Shown here in pieces: positions 11,919-23,493 of a stretch of DNA of 64,000 bases. A model generated the notes under the pieces. That model was not told the DNA's origin. It worked only from the letters and a program-made list of their open reading frames with translations, and did not search any database. The stretch comes from Plantago major (taxonomy: Eukaryota; Streptophyta; Magnoliopsida; Lamiales; Plantaginaceae). Location of the stretch: the NCBI GenBank assembly GCA_026545765.1, contig CM048841.1, positions 102,071,352 through 102,135,351 on the forward strand. Direction: 5' to 3'. A program made the position numbers and the translations under genes. Positions within the stretch are counted from its first letter, which is position 1; each line of letters opens with the position of its first letter.

Positions 11919-12113
11919 TTTGTCCGTGATCTCTCCTTCAAAGGCATATTTTCGGTGGCTTATGTTAATACTCATGACCAGCTTGTTGATGCTCTTACTA
12001 AACCGCTAGCTCGTGCTCGTTTTCTCTCCTTACGATCCAAAATCTCCGTGGCGGATTTTTGCGGGGGCGTATTAAGGAGATTGATTCTCCAAATCTTAAT
12101 TAATCACAATTAG
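11919..12113 (+). pseudogene. C-terminal end of copia RNase H, displaced by the CACTA insertion
   Basis: After the target duplication TTT, the open frame VRDLSFKGIFSVAYVNTHDQ, then LVDALTKPLAR and FCGGVL, is the last segment of a copia polyprotein (family motif: a T-x-x-Q-x-A-D-x-x-T-K core, here HDQLVDALTK). It continues in register with codons ending at 3952, so the CACTA insertion alone accounts for the break at this point. Confidence 0.93.
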
Positions 12114-12222
12114 GGGATTTGTAAATTAGTGTAATTGTTTTTCCTTTCTTATACTACTGTGTACAGTATTTATTGGGATTCTTCCCCACAATGAAAATAA
12201 CTTCCCACAATACATTATCTAA
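12060..12222 (+). repeat. Candidate 3 prime LTR of the copia element (short, decayed)
   Basis: A purine tract (TTGCGGGGGCG, 12058-12068) is placed like a polypurine tract just after the pol stop region. It is followed by TATTAAGGAGATTGATTC, where intact LTRs would start TGTT. The region contains a CTTTCTTATACTACTGTG stretch and a doubled CCCACAAT motif. No 5 prime LTR is in the window to confirm the boundaries, so the limits are estimates. Confidence 0.4.
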
Positions 12223-12880
12223 TAATGTATACCACCGCGGGGTTGCTGGAAACCGAGAGGTTGGAAAAAACAACCGTAACATGTGAAATTACGTTTGTCT
12301 ACATGTACGTTTTGATTAAACTATATTATAATATGGCCAATAATACACCATTTTGGATTTATTATATCAAATTTTTAAAGAAAATCTATTGTGAACTTGT
12401 CTCCGTGTAGGCGTGTACCAACACAAAACAATAGTATAGTATGCGCGCCCCATGTGAAGGCCACCCAATGTTAGAAACTTAACTTGATATTACTCATGAT
12501 AAATATGCTAGCTAGGGTCGAAAATGATCCTGCATTAGAGTCAGACAATAAAAATTGAATTCATGCCTCTACTATTACTCTAACTATCACAAATTCTTGA
12601 AAGAGACGTGTATTAGTAAAAGACCTGAAAGAAGGATTGGTGTTTTTAAGTATATGTGTAATGTTTTAAACAATATCAATAATGTTTTATAAGTGAACAT
12701 TTTATATCATTTTTTATGTAATATATATCACCGATGTTTATGGTAAAATCTGTAATGTTTTTTGATATAACTGTAATGTTTGTCCGTTATTTTTAATTAT
12801 TGATAACACCGTCTCACACTAAATTTACTCCTTTCCTATTCTGATGTATGTAGAAATTACCAAGGAATTTTAATTAAGCC
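12222..12880. other. Intergenic, with a short repeat shared with the Helitron at 30.7 kb
   Basis: 12224-12290 is a near copy of 30690-30757 (shared blocks TACCACCGCGGGGTTGCTGG and CAACCGTAACATGTGAAATT). In one frame both read like a degenerate kinase-1a loop (GTGGLEKTT in the 30.7-kb copy). The remainder to 12880 is AT-rich, with loosely repeated GTAATGTTT motifs at 12660-12780 and no gene I can support. Confidence 0.55.
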
Positions 12881-12886
12881 CGGCGA

Positions 12887-12988
12887 GTTATGTTTTAAAA
12901 GCCGGAACCGGAGGTTGAGCCGGTCACCCTCAAAAAAAGGTTCAACCGGGTCGGACCGGTTCACCCGGATAGAGCCGGTATGACGTCA

Positions 12989-13049
<61 letters not shown>

Positions 13050-13792
13050 CCCTTAAATTATTGATATTAAATTAAAAGGTTCCAAACATAGATAGATCAT
13101 AAACATAAACATAAACATAAAAAGTCACAACTTCAAATCATCATAAAAATGACATCAAGCCATCAAGTCATACACATTACAATCATAAAAGTCTACAAGC
13201 AATTAATGAGATAATAGAGTTCCAAAGATCAAACTCAACAATAATACGAGAGTTCAACATCATCGTTCTCATTTGTTGTAACATTTTCCGCATTTCCTAA
13301 ATACAAAACATATAGATTATATAATGACCAACAAAATGAATAACTAATAAATAGAACAAACATAAATTTTATGTTTGATTTGCATTATAAAGTATAAACC
13401 CAACAGAAAACTCAAAATATACATAACAATTAACAATAAACTCAACAATAAAATATATTTAATTTATATAGTTCAAGAATAAAAAATACAGGCACAAAGA
13501 AAAAAAAGGACATCTTTTTTTTTTATTCTAGTCGAGTCGTGAGGGTCTGGGGCTTTTATTTTTTTTAAAATTAAATGTTGCTTTTGCAAAAAAACCTTTT
13601 TTCCTAAGTTCGCACCTGACGGGGTTTAGTTGAAAAAAAAAAAAAAATACACCAACCGGCCCAACCCGGTTTTGGGCCGAGTTTTCCGGTTTTTGGGGCA
13701 GCGGCTCAATACCGGTTTTTTAGCCCTATTTGGGCCGGCCAAGACCGGTTTAGCGGCCCGACCGGCCGGTCGGACCCGAATTTTAAAACATA
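12887..13792. mobile_element. hAT-like non-autonomous element, about 906 bp, inserted in the unit A promoter
   Basis: The termini are inverted copies (GTTATGTTTTAAAA at the left; TTTTAAAACATA at the right), followed inward by GC-rich CCGG-laden sequence at both ends (GACCGGTTCACCCGG; GGCCGGTCGGACCCG). The flanking 8-mers CCCGGCGA (12879-12886) and GCCGCCGA (13793-13800) match at 6 of 8 positions, compatible with an 8-bp duplication. Paralogous uninterrupted sites exist at 19205-19225 and, inverted, at 38045-38080. The interior has a (TA)n tract and no transposase. Confidence 0.75.
12993..13046. repeat. (TA)n microsatellite
   Basis: About 27 uninterrupted TA dinucleotides lie inside the hAT-like element. 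Such tracts are length-variable. Confidence 0.97.
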
Positions 13793-14040
13793 GCCGCCGA
13801 CTATATATTGCAGACGTGGAAAAACACGGTATTATTATGCGGGGCCCTTTGAAAGTCTATGTGTCCCTGCTTGAGTAATTGGGTGGAAGACCCTTTGACT
13901 TAGTTTGTGTCATACCAATTGGAGTTGAAAAACAATTGCCTTCCCTTCCACATGCCATTATATATGTGTGTGTCTCTCTTCTCCAATGAGTACTTGCCAT
14001 ATGTGCATAAATATATACCAAATAAAGCTACTCATGCATG
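13793..14040 (+). promoter_or_regulatory. Promoter and leader remnant of four-TM gene copy A
   Basis: 13801-13880 (GCAGACGTGG, CGGTATTATTATGCGGGGCCC) is the counterpart of the promoter block in units B (19205-19270) and D (38075-38020, inverted). A TATA-like CATTATATATG sits at about 13956-13966, some 75 bp before the first ATG. The hAT-like element separates this block from its original upstream sequence (12845-12886). Confidence 0.6.
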
Positions 14041-17000
14041 AATAATTCTACTATGGAGCTGGTCAGTCATCAAGCAGCTGCTAGTTCTAGCAGCTTCCTT
14101 AAGAGTCCCATCAGAACTTGCTGCACCAAAATCCGTCCTGGTCCAAGGAGGGTGAAATGAGCAAATTAGCTGACGAAGTTAGTGTGGGTGATGAGATGTT
14201 TATTACAACAAGTGGTACTGAATCAATTTATGATCAGGCAACAAGGACATCGTCCGATGATCACCATGTCATTAACGTTGCTGCTGCAGACCATCTTATT
14301 CATCCTCAATCAGTAGCTGATAACAGGTTCAAATTCATCTTAATTAATTCATTAATATTCATTAATTTGTTTTGTACGTATGCTAATGCTACAGTATTCA
14401 TGTTAATTCATTCGATACTATGGAGCCATTCTCTACAAACTATTGGAATTTTGTTTTATTTAATCTATTGTAATATTACACATATATAAAAATACATATT
14501 GGATCTTATTGCTCGTTCAATAGATATGATATTAAAAGAATATTGTAACATATATTAGTAATAATTTTATCGTTTTGCCCACAATTTCGGTTGACAATAT
14601 TCAATTTTGACCACATATTACTCTTAAACAATATATGTGGATAACTGTTTAATAAATTTTTACTATAAAATAATACCTCATAAGTTTTTATTATATAATT
14701 TTATTAAATTATTTATCATTATATTTTAAGAATAATTTATGGTCAAAATAAAAAATGATTAATTGGAAAGAAAATTCAAAAAGTACTGTAAAGGGACACT
14801 TATATTCATATTAATTGGTGGAGCTCTAGAATGAAAAATTCTTTTGGGGAAAAAAATTGTTCACGGAGATATATGGGCATTTGATTGTTGATTGAGAAAT
14901 GTGTAACAACTTGTGGGATTAAAATGGTCAGTTTTATTTTATTTTATAGCATATTCAATTTTAGGATTTAATTTGCCTCAATCTTCCACTAAAGACTGGA
15001 TTAGAATAGGTAGCAATTACCGAGCCGCATGAATTTCATATTGGTAGTCCTTAATATATACTTAGAATGTGAGTACACGCTACACGTGTTATTGTGGCAT
15101 GTAATTACAAATAATTGATGAAATATATAAATATATAAGTAATATCGTTGTTTTTTTATAATGGATTGCCTTTTTTTGGAGTTGAATTAGGGTTTAACTT
15201 AGTGCGTGAATTGATCTGTTAATTGAATAAGATGGAGAAGAAAAATTGGTTATCCTTATTTTTTACGATGAATTGATTTTGTTGTGGTTGAATTAGGGTT
15301 TGAAATTTAATTGGAGAAGCCATATATAATTTTTTAAAATAATGAATTGATTTTGTTAGGGTTGTATTTGGGCTTGTAATTTAATTAAATTAAATAAATT
15401 ATTTTTTGTAACTAAAGTCTAATTTAGATACTTATTACAAATGAGTTTAATTTAACTTAAATTAAGTAATCAATTGCACAACTCTAATAGTTGTCCACTT
15501 ATATATATATAAATAATAAAAATATATATACTGTAATAAAGGCCTATAATACAAAAGATTAGGAGACATTATATTCATTTGCAAATCTCCCTTTATTTTC
15601 CGTAATAAACTCTAAGAACAACTCCTATAAGTACTACTGTTGATAATGTGTGTGTGTGTTTGATATATAATACTCCCTCCAGTATTTACAAGCTTTCCAC
15701 TTTATTATCACGCGGTCAACCATAATTTATTTTTAACAATAAATTACTCTTAAAACACAATGATTTAATACTTAATATATAGAACTATATTTTGAATATT
15801 ACCATTTTAAATTTTTGATATATAAATTTTTATCATAATATTTTAAGAGTTATTAGTGGTCAAAATCGATTACGGTTGATCGGTCAAAGTGAAAGTAAAA
15901 ACCCGGAGTCTAAAGTAAGACTTATATTGGTTGTAGATTAGTAGAATTAACCACATTCTTAATTCAAATTGGTTGCATGGTTTGTGATCGACTAATTTGG
16001 ATTTTTGGTTGCCTTAAAACTAGGAAGTTTAGAGAGGATAAAAAAATTTCTAGTACAGCTTGATGTTTCGATCGTATAATAAAGTTTTTTTTTTTTTCAT
16101 TATTTCATGGAAATCGATGTCAAATCATAACATGTCTAATTATGATGCACCCATATATATACACTATGATTTCCATTTGGTGAAAATTTATGTTATAACG
16201 GTAGTTACTTTTGGAGAGTACAACTAATTATACGCGGCTGGACATTGTTAAATAAAATATATATTTCTTAACAATATACGCTATTACATGATATTTGATC
16301 TAATTTGATCCTTAAAAAGAGTCGTATTATGTAGATAAGAGTCATATTTAAAAATTATGACTTTATAAGAGACGCTATTTACAAGGGGTTGCAAAAGGGT
16401 GTGTTGTATTTTCGGTTAAAATACAAATTAAGATTCGTAATTTTAAAATTATGACTTAAAATTAAAAGTTGCATTTTTTTTATCTTCTTTGAGTTAATTA
16501 GTTTTAAGATTTTTTTAAGTTTATTTTTTCGACTCTTGTAAAGAATCGTAAAATTTATGAGTGTATTAGATAAAATCTCTACACATTTAAATTTTGAACC
16601 CATACACTAATTTACATGTCCGAAATAATTCTGGATTCAGATAAGAAGATCGATGATAAGTTACGGATTCAAATAGGTACAAATAGGGTTTCAAGTACGG
16701 CGCAACCATTTATATGTTGGAGTTTTGGTACTAGCTATGAGTCTTATAGTTAGTGTATTGTCATGGTATACATGAGATGTGACGTTATTTAAATTGCATA
16801 TTTGCTCCACCCCGTTAAAAATAACTGTGTGTTTGTCACACTCTCCATATGTATAACATAGAGGAAGCACGGTCATAATCTTAGATAAGTTCTTGAATTT
16901 AAAAAATATGAGGTATATCCATACATTTTCAAATAACATAAATTACTTGTGTATTTCTACTTAAAACAACATAATTTTAAGTTCTTGTCTTTATTTGTTT

Positions 17001-17432
17001 GTATTTTTAATTAATGTAGGCCGCCTTTAATGTAGGGATGTTGCAATTGGAAGCACAGTTATAATGAAATACTTGGTTCTTACGCTACTTGCTCCAGTTG
17101 GGATAATACATCAGGCGAAACCCGATGTCCTAATGTCAGAATACCGAGTTCAATTATGGTCCTTCATTGGAGCTGTATGTATATATTGGACAATCATGAA
17201 AATGATAGTGTCAAGTCATTTAATTCCAAACTTAAATCGGTACACACTAAACTGCATTGCTCTAGCCTGCGAGATTCTTGCAATAATCTCTCTACTTTCG
17301 ATATTGCTCCCACAAGACGTATCACTCTTGATGTTTTTTGCATCCATATACTCAGTTGCAATGTCAATTGTGGTGCTACTCCTATACATTTATTGGTTTG
17401 TGCCACTTCATGGAACTCCACGTGCACTATAA
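14041..17432 (+). pseudogene. Four-transmembrane protein gene, copy A (frameshifted)
   Basis: Two-exon gene of an unrecognised family. Exon 1 is about 14041-14326 (start ATGAATAAT as in copies C and D). Exon 2 is 17036-17432 after the acceptor TTTAATGTAG. Exon 2 is open and encodes KYLVLTLLAPVGIIHQ, then segments of about 20 hydrophobic residues (WSFIGAVCIYWTIMKMIV; ALACEILAIISLLSILL; VSLLMFFASIYSVAMSIVVL), i.e. four predicted membrane spans. Exon 1 has lost one base net before codon LLHQN, so the start frame ends at a TGA about 14160. The remaining exon 1 (YDQATRTSSDDHHVINV) matches C and D only in the shifted frame. Its intron is 2.7 kb, versus 0.7 kb in D. Function unknown. Confidence 0.75.
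14570..15915. repeat. MITE remnants in the intron of copy A
   Basis: 14570-14810 is a degenerate copy of the MITE better preserved at 24444-24701 (GGTTGAC ... CTCTTAAACAATA ... TTTAATAAAT). 15673-15915 is a Stowaway-like element: TA target, CTCCCTCCAGTATTTACAAG at the left, and CCGGAGTCTAAAG followed by TA at the right. Both are non-coding and help explain the long intron. Confidence 0.65.
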
Positions 17433-17574
17433 GGAGATGGAACATCCGATCCATTGTGCGTACAGGGCTACCAATCGTTGCAGGATACTCATAACATAGA
17501 GTTGGCGTTGTGGTCACACCAAAACCAACAATATATGCGTTAAGGGCTACTGGTTGTTTTAACGCTCAAAGGAC

Positions 17575-17722
17575 ATATTCTCAAAATTCTTTATTTTGGA
17601 TACCAATTAATAATTCAGTTCCCAACAAGTTCATGTATCAATAAGAAAGACGATACAAATGCAAAGATTCACAGGCTGTTGCGTCTCAGATCCCACCAAC
17701 AACCATTAGAGTTGGGCTAATG
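17575..17722 (-). pseudogene. Carboxylesterase last-exon scrap, unit A
   Basis: The minus strand shows the 3 prime untranslated part (CATGAACTTGTTGGGAACTG) and then GGTTGTTGGTGGGATCTGA, the VVVGGSD segment of the CXE exon seen in units B and D. Everything between is deleted. It lies downstream of, and convergent to, copy A exactly as in the other units. Confidence 0.7.
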
Positions 17723-18970
17723 TTGTCATTTTATGGCAATAATATTATTTTCATATTTTTAACACTGTACTTTTATCATCATATAAACATTTGGACCTCA
17801 AAAATTCCGGGCATTGTGCGGGTGAACATTTTGAATGGACTGAGAGCAGGTCCTATAGATTCTATTAAATCCGATGATCTCCAATCGATCTTCCATCTTA
17901 ATTGTGTTTTGCAAATGATAAAAAAAGTGTTTTTGTGTTTTTTAAATAGTAGAGTAGTTTTTTAGTTTTTTACATTACAACTTCTACTGCAACTTACCAT
18001 CAGAAGAGATGAGCAGCCCAATAACTGTTTCTAGCAGGCAGTAGTTTTTTTCCAATTAAAATCAACTATTTAAATTAATTTTTGCAAACACTAAACCTTA
18101 TGCTTTTACAATTTTAATAATCTACTTTTTATATAATATGTCAAACACAACTAAATTTTACTTAAAATCAACTTTAATAAACTTTTAGTAAGAGCAGATA
18201 AAAAAAGTAAAAGTAAAACCATTTGCAAACACACACTTAGGTTTTAGCTTCTCCGTATCTCCGTAGTCCGTATATCTATTTTCACTATTTTTAAATGGAA
18301 AGAAAATGATGTGAATAGTTAGCGTATTAAAATAGTTTTCTTTTCTTTTTAAGTTTTCTTATTAGGCTCTATTTGATTTGATTTGATGGAAATAGAGAAA
18401 AATAAATACAGGAAATGTTTTAGGAATTTTTTTTCTCGTTATTTTGTACATAGGTATATGTTATAACGATCTTCTAAAAATTTTCAGGATTTTTTAACCA
18501 ATAGCAAATGATGGAAAATAATATTTTTTCCTGTTTCTTTTACTCCCTCTGTTCCAGATCAAATATCTCATTTTAACTACGATTTAATTTGAAACCGTGA
18601 ATGTATAATGTTCAATTAAATCAATAAACTTTACATCCAAAAATTTCATTATACAATTTAATTGAATATTTCATATTTACGATTTTTAAAATATAAAAAA
18701 TGAAAATGGAACATTTAATCTCAAGCAGAATGGGTAACTAAAAACACCGTTTTGAATTTGAATATCATTTTTTAATTGCTCACAATCATATTTTTTATTT
18801 ATATTACATCATTTTTTGTATAAATTCCACGTGTAGGTGTCTCATATTTATACTTACACCGTGCACATTGATCTCACTCCTATCACATAAAGATCAACCC
18901 ATTCTAACGCCCTAAAGTTTCAAGTCAAGTTCATATAGATTAAATAGTGGGACTAACATATCACCATGTG
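17723..18970. other. Intergenic with MITEs; no gene seen
   Basis: 18543-18734 is a Stowaway-like MITE (TA target; CTCCCTCTGTTCCAGATCAA at the left, an A/T-rich interior, TCTCAAGCAGAATGGG at the right). 17723-18540 is AT-rich with runs of poor complexity, and the short ORFs in it have no recognisable content. Confidence 0.55.
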
Positions 18971-19010
18971 AGTAACCACCGGCCCTTATATTCATAAGTG
19001 TAATGAAACA

Positions 19011-19130
19011 TGTAGTGGTGTAGTGGTAGAAGTTTTGGACAAGATGATGTCGTCTGGGTTAAAACTCATTAATTTCATGAGCTCTAAAATATGAAGACGT
19101 CACTTGTGAAAGCGTCTGTCTAAAGCCAAT
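19011..19130 (+). mobile_element. tRNA-derived SINE head (candidate)
   Basis: GTGGTGTAGTGGTAGAAG (19015-19032) resembles a pol III A box. GGGTTAAAACTC (19055-19066) resembles a B box at tRNA-like spacing. A direct CGATCGATCGATCGAT tract follows at about 19133. The 3 prime tail and target duplication are not evident. Confidence 0.45.
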
Positions 19131-19169
19131 TGATCGATCGATCGATGTCGGATGTTACACATTCTCATT

Positions 19170-19400
19170 CATTTGGAAATTGCCAAGGAATTTTCATCAA
19201 GTCCGGCGACTTTATATGGTAGACGTACGGTATTATATATGCGGGGCCCTTGAAAGTTATTTTGTGGTTGCATGGACTTAATTTGTTAGTAGGACTTCAA
19301 TAATTGTTTCTTGATGACCAGGATTTTGTGCTTGCAGGGACATGTTTGATGTTGAGAGAGATTTTGTGCTTGCTTGCGTGGAAGAACCTGTGACTTAGGC
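19170..19400 (+). promoter_or_regulatory. Orphan promoter block, unit B
   Basis: TTGCCAAGGAATTTTCATCA, then AGTCCGGCGACTTTATATGG, then GCGGGGCCC, are collinear with the promoter blocks of A (12845-12886 plus 13793-13880) and D (inverted 38100-37880). The coding exons that should follow are absent. The sequence runs straight into the 3 prime flank of the convergent CXE exon, so the four-TM gene has been deleted from this unit. Confidence 0.7.
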
Positions 19401-19553
19401 TATGTTTAGCCAAACTAACTGAAAATCTATCTGGTAGCTAAAATATGTTCCTCCTATGTTCAAATTTCTTTATTCTGGATACTATTAATTCAGTTTCAAA
19501 CAAGTAAGTTCATGGAACATCAAGAAGGAAAATGCAAATGCAAAGATTCAAAG

Positions 19554-19864
<311 letters not shown>

Positions 19865-19881
19865 TTATACGTCAATTTATA

Positions 19882-20254
19882 CTCCCTCCCTGCGACAAAC
19901 TTCATATATTAGAATTGACGCGTAATTTTATGTGAAAGATAAAGTAATGATATAAAAATGTGAAAAAAAAATGTACTTTTAACTACATAATGTATAATTC
20001 GTGTGTAAAGTTGATTAAGACTGTTTATTATTTGTTGGGCATGTGGTAGCTTCATTTTTTAGTAAAGTATTTCATGTATTCTAATATAACATAATTAAAC
20101 ATTTTACATTTCGTTTAAGATAAATTCGTAGTCAAAGTTGGAGACGGTTGACTGAAAGAAAAGTTAAAATGGAAAATATGGAATGGGACAAAGGAAGTAT
20201 GATCTTTTGTGGAATGATTAAAAATGGCGAAGGTATACTGCGGGACAGAGGAAG
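19882..20254. mobile_element. Nested Stowaway-type MITEs upstream of CXE exon B
   Basis: The outer element runs 19882-20254 between TA dinucleotides (CTCCCTCCCTGCGAC at the left; CGGGACAGAGGAAG at the right). Inside it a second TA-flanked MITE sits at 20070-20197 (ends with AAAATGGAAAATATGG and GGGACAAAGGAAG). The same pair in the same nested order occurs at 28294-28740 in unit C. Confidence 0.8.
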
Positions 20255-21077
20255 TATTGAGTATGCTCAATATCCAGATAATTATTGTCTGTCACACTTT
20301 ACCATACTTAGCGTTGTTTGCAATATAATCTTTGCCACCTTTTTATTTTTCAGACATTTTTTTTTGGGGGGGGGGGGGGGGTCATTTCGCTTTTGGATAT
20401 CCATCGCGTATAGGCTTTAAGGGAATCGTGGGATAACCATCGAGACAAAATCAGGACCCCATGCGTTGAAAAAAAAAATGAGAAAAGGGAATTGGGATCC
20501 AATTTGACCCTAATCAATCGACTTTCTCACCAACGATTCCTTTTTGTGGGCGGATCAAAGAACGGATATTTTAAATCAATCAATAAAGTTCATTTTTCAA
20601 AAACACCAGAGAATGGACTTTTTCCTCGGCTTACGTTCGTAAAGGAGACAGTTAAGAAAAAAAAAAAGAATCGACTTCTGGACAGAAGGCTCTTTGGCTC
20701 TCTCTCTTCTCTTAGTTTCTTTTTATTTATTTTATACATGTTGTTCTTTTAAAATATACATAGTATCGTGATATTGGTGTCAATTCAACGGTTAGTTATT
20801 CGAGACATGTAGGCATTCTTGGATGTAAATAACTTAAGTATAAACTCCCAAAGAATCTGTTATACTTATAGTTAATAGGACATGATGTCGTGTATATACT
20901 TTAATCTCTCTCTCGTTTTATCTGTGTATTCTTTTTTCTTCTTCTTTATATAACGCACTTCCCAATTAGAATTGGTCTTGGTAAAACTATTCGGGAAAGG
21001 GGGGATTTCTCTTTATAACTTTATAAAAAGTCTACCTATATTATATAACCCAAAGGAATAAATGTAAAGTATATTAC
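20255..21077. other. Remnant CXE intron, G16 tract and unexplained sequence
   Basis: 20265-20340 matches the CXE flanking sequence at 28720-28800. 20366-20381 is a run of 16 G. 20385-21077 has no match elsewhere in the window. Parts look organellar in style and it adjoins the plastid fragments at 21078-21312, but I cannot identify it. Confidence 0.5.
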
Positions 21078-21312
21078 AAGAAATTTTCGGATCAATGATT
21101 AGACTATGCAAACTCAAAATACTTTTACTTGGATAAAGGAACAGATTTCTCGATCTATTTCCGTATCGCTCATGATACTATTTTTAATATTGAATTTTCC
21201 GTTATTTAAATCGTGGGAAATGCGGATTTGGTTTTTGCACAATTTCAGAATTAGACATGCTGGATTCTATATACGCATAGATGCCAACTATTAAACAACT
21301 TATTAGAAATAC
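21078..21312 (+). other. Plastid-derived mosaic: starts of petA and rps12
   Basis: 21078-21176 carries the petA leader and start (MQTQNTFTWIKEQISRSISV; the plastid cytochrome f precursor starts this way). It breaks off after SLMI. 21283-21312 carries the start of rps12 (MPTIKQLIRNT). Both pieces stop abruptly and run into unrelated sequence. This is nuclear-integrated organelle DNA, either direct plastid DNA or plastid sequence that passed through the mitochondrion. Neither piece can make a functional protein. Confidence 0.8.
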
Positions 21313-21431
21313 CTAAAAACATAAAAGAGACCCATTCAGGAACAAGAAAATCCCATCGTGATTTGAATTGAATCTCGATGAAATAATATATCAAATGATA
21401 GATATTTTTAGAAGAGAGAATATAGCAACAC

Positions 21432-21721
21432 TGTTGTAGGAAGGTTTTCTTGTTCTATGCTAAGTTACTAAGTAAGGCGTGAAGGAAAGAACACATTGCA
21501 TGAATCAATCTTTATGTACAAGTCTATATAAAAGAACCCTGAAGTAGAACTTATCACTGGGTTTTTGTATTACATCTAGGAAAGTTAGCTTGGTAGCTGA
21601 CCCTCGTAGTCCGTTCTTGACCGAGTGGGAACTTTCTTTTTATGCTTTTATTATTTTCATAAGATTTTCTCTGCTTAATGTTCATTTATTTTAACCCTTC
21701 TATTTACATCGTTAGTTCTTA
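21432..21721. repeat. Candidate solo LTR
   Basis: The block begins TGTTGTAGGAAGG, contains a TATA-like CTATATAAAAG (about 21524-21534) with a pyrimidine-rich downstream part, and ends TTCTTACA. That is the TG...CA format and about 290 bp, as in plant LTRs. No matching partner and no clear 5-bp target duplication were found, so this rests on format only. Confidence 0.3.
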
Positions 21722-22115
21722 CAGTCCAGCATAATTGGTTCACCAACGTGGTTTTAATTAAGCAGCTGTTGAAGTGTACCTAGTTGAATTTTCCATCTTG
21801 ATCTGTAATTTATAAGTATGTCATGAGTTTTAGAAAATGTTATGGGCTCATGGTGATATCAAGATCATCTATCATCGTAGACGTATAGTCGACACCGACC
21901 CCTCTTTTTATATAAACAAATCAATAAACTATGATCAAGTGAGATAGACACATAAAACAGCTAGCGTGTTTTCCGCTAGAAAAGGACGAAACGGAGCAAA
22001 AGCTGCTACACTGCCACGTGTCACTATAAACAACCACTAGATCAAACATGCAAGTGACTCCCGACCCTCCGATTAACTCTTGAGATTGCTTAATCACGAT
22101 TGCCAAAAAAACTAA

Positions 22116-22786
22116 GGGTATGTTTAACAAAATTAGCTCAAAAAAACTAGTAAGAATTTAGGTGGTGATAGCAGTTAGAATTTGGAAAATTAGCGGTTAA
22201 AAAGCTAGTTGGTTTTAAATGTAGTTGTTTAGTAAATTAGTTGAAAAGCTAGCTGGTATTTTGTAAAATGACATAAAAGGGCATTACTCTTATTTTTCTT
22301 GTCTTTAACCTTTCTTATCGTATTATTAATCTATAGTTTTTTAAATAATAATATATCATATTTTGTCCAGTAATTATAATATATATTTAATGTACTTTAC
22401 ATCGCCACTTTAATAACATCATCAAAATTATCAGAAGTTGAAAGAAATAATCGTTGAGCATTTTAAATTACTAATGAAAAAAATCAGTATTTGATGTGTA
22501 CTACATGTATGCATTTTAAAGAGGTGTGGATACATTAATCCTTATGTTAGTTGCAAAAAAGTACACAAAATGTATAACAAAGGATCCAACAATATAAAAT
22601 ATAGGTTAGGGATATTTTCGGAATGAAAAAGATAAGAAGCTACTTCTTAAAAAAAAGCTACATTGATTAGCTTCTTTTTCCAGCTAGCTGGTTAAAGAAG
22701 CTGCGCGTTCACGTAACGAGCTTTTTATTAGTCAATGGTAAAAAAAAAAAACTCATGGAGCTGGAAAGCTAGTGGTAAACAGAACC
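22116..22786. mobile_element. Tourist/PIF-Harbinger-type non-autonomous element, 671 bp
   Basis: A TAA duplication flanks it exactly (22113-22115 and 22787-22789). The ends are inverted and imperfect: GGGTATGTTTAACAAAATTA and, read from the right, GGTTCTGTTTACCACTAGC. A GGGNNTGTTT start and a 3-bp TWA target site are characteristic of Tourist/Harbinger MITEs. The interior has no transposase. A related degenerate copy lies at about 34400-34715 (shared GCGTTCACGTAA). Confidence 0.8.
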
Positions 22787-23470
22787 TAAGACCGGTCTTT
22801 CATACTACAGTATATTAAAGGAAATTTACATGAACACCCTCAATTTATCCCAATTTTCATATAAGCCCACTACCCACGACCATTTTTAATCTTACTGAGG
22901 CAGATAACCAATGTTAGTATCTTCTTAATTTGAGCCCAAATGCACCTTTATATTTTCAAAATAGACCTCAAATATATCGCATAAATGTAAACAAAAAATA
23001 TGAGAGAAAAGAAAAAAGAAATTTACTTTAGCTCTGACCAAAAACTAATTAAGCAAAGCTTAGAGTTCGGCCATGCAGGGTGCTGAAAGAGGTCAGAACT
23101 CCGCCTATGGAAGCTTAAAAGGCTCGCCAATGATGGAGCTCTTAATTACATCTTATATTTTGATAAAAAGTCCAGATTAAAGTTTTCAACACGGGTGAAT
23201 AATTTTTTTCGGACTTTATGTTCATAATGATGTCATGCTTGCTTTTGGTACTCCGGAAAAGCAAATGTTCTTTTTGTGATTTTGTTTATTTTTGTTTTAA
23301 AAAAAGGCATTTTAGTCTGGGGAGGTCTACATGTCATATTTTTAACATTCAATTTTTTACTTTTAACGTCTAGGGGATCTAGAAGTAATTAATTGAGTAA
23401 AGTCGGCCAAATTTAGGGGTGTCAATGTAACTTTTTCTTATAAATGGATCCCTACATTAATTATCCAATC
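22787..23470. other. Intergenic upstream of copy C; nothing recognised
   Basis: AT-rich sequence with a few short homopolymers. It does not share the promoter block seen in units A, B and D. Confidence 0.5.
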
Positions 23471-23481
23471 ACTTCCCATAT

Positions 23482-23493
23482 GTTTATATATAG
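23482..23493 (+). promoter_or_regulatory. TATA box of copy C
   Basis: GTTTATATATAG lies about 120 bp before the ATG at 23610. The inverted copy D has the equivalent ATATAA context (36851-36862) about 120 bp before its ATG. Confidence 0.55.

Noticed and set aside
21106..21294. ORF starting like cytochrome f as a functional gene
   Set aside because: Only the first 20 or so codons are petA; the rest is unrelated sequence and the gene belongs to the plastid genome.
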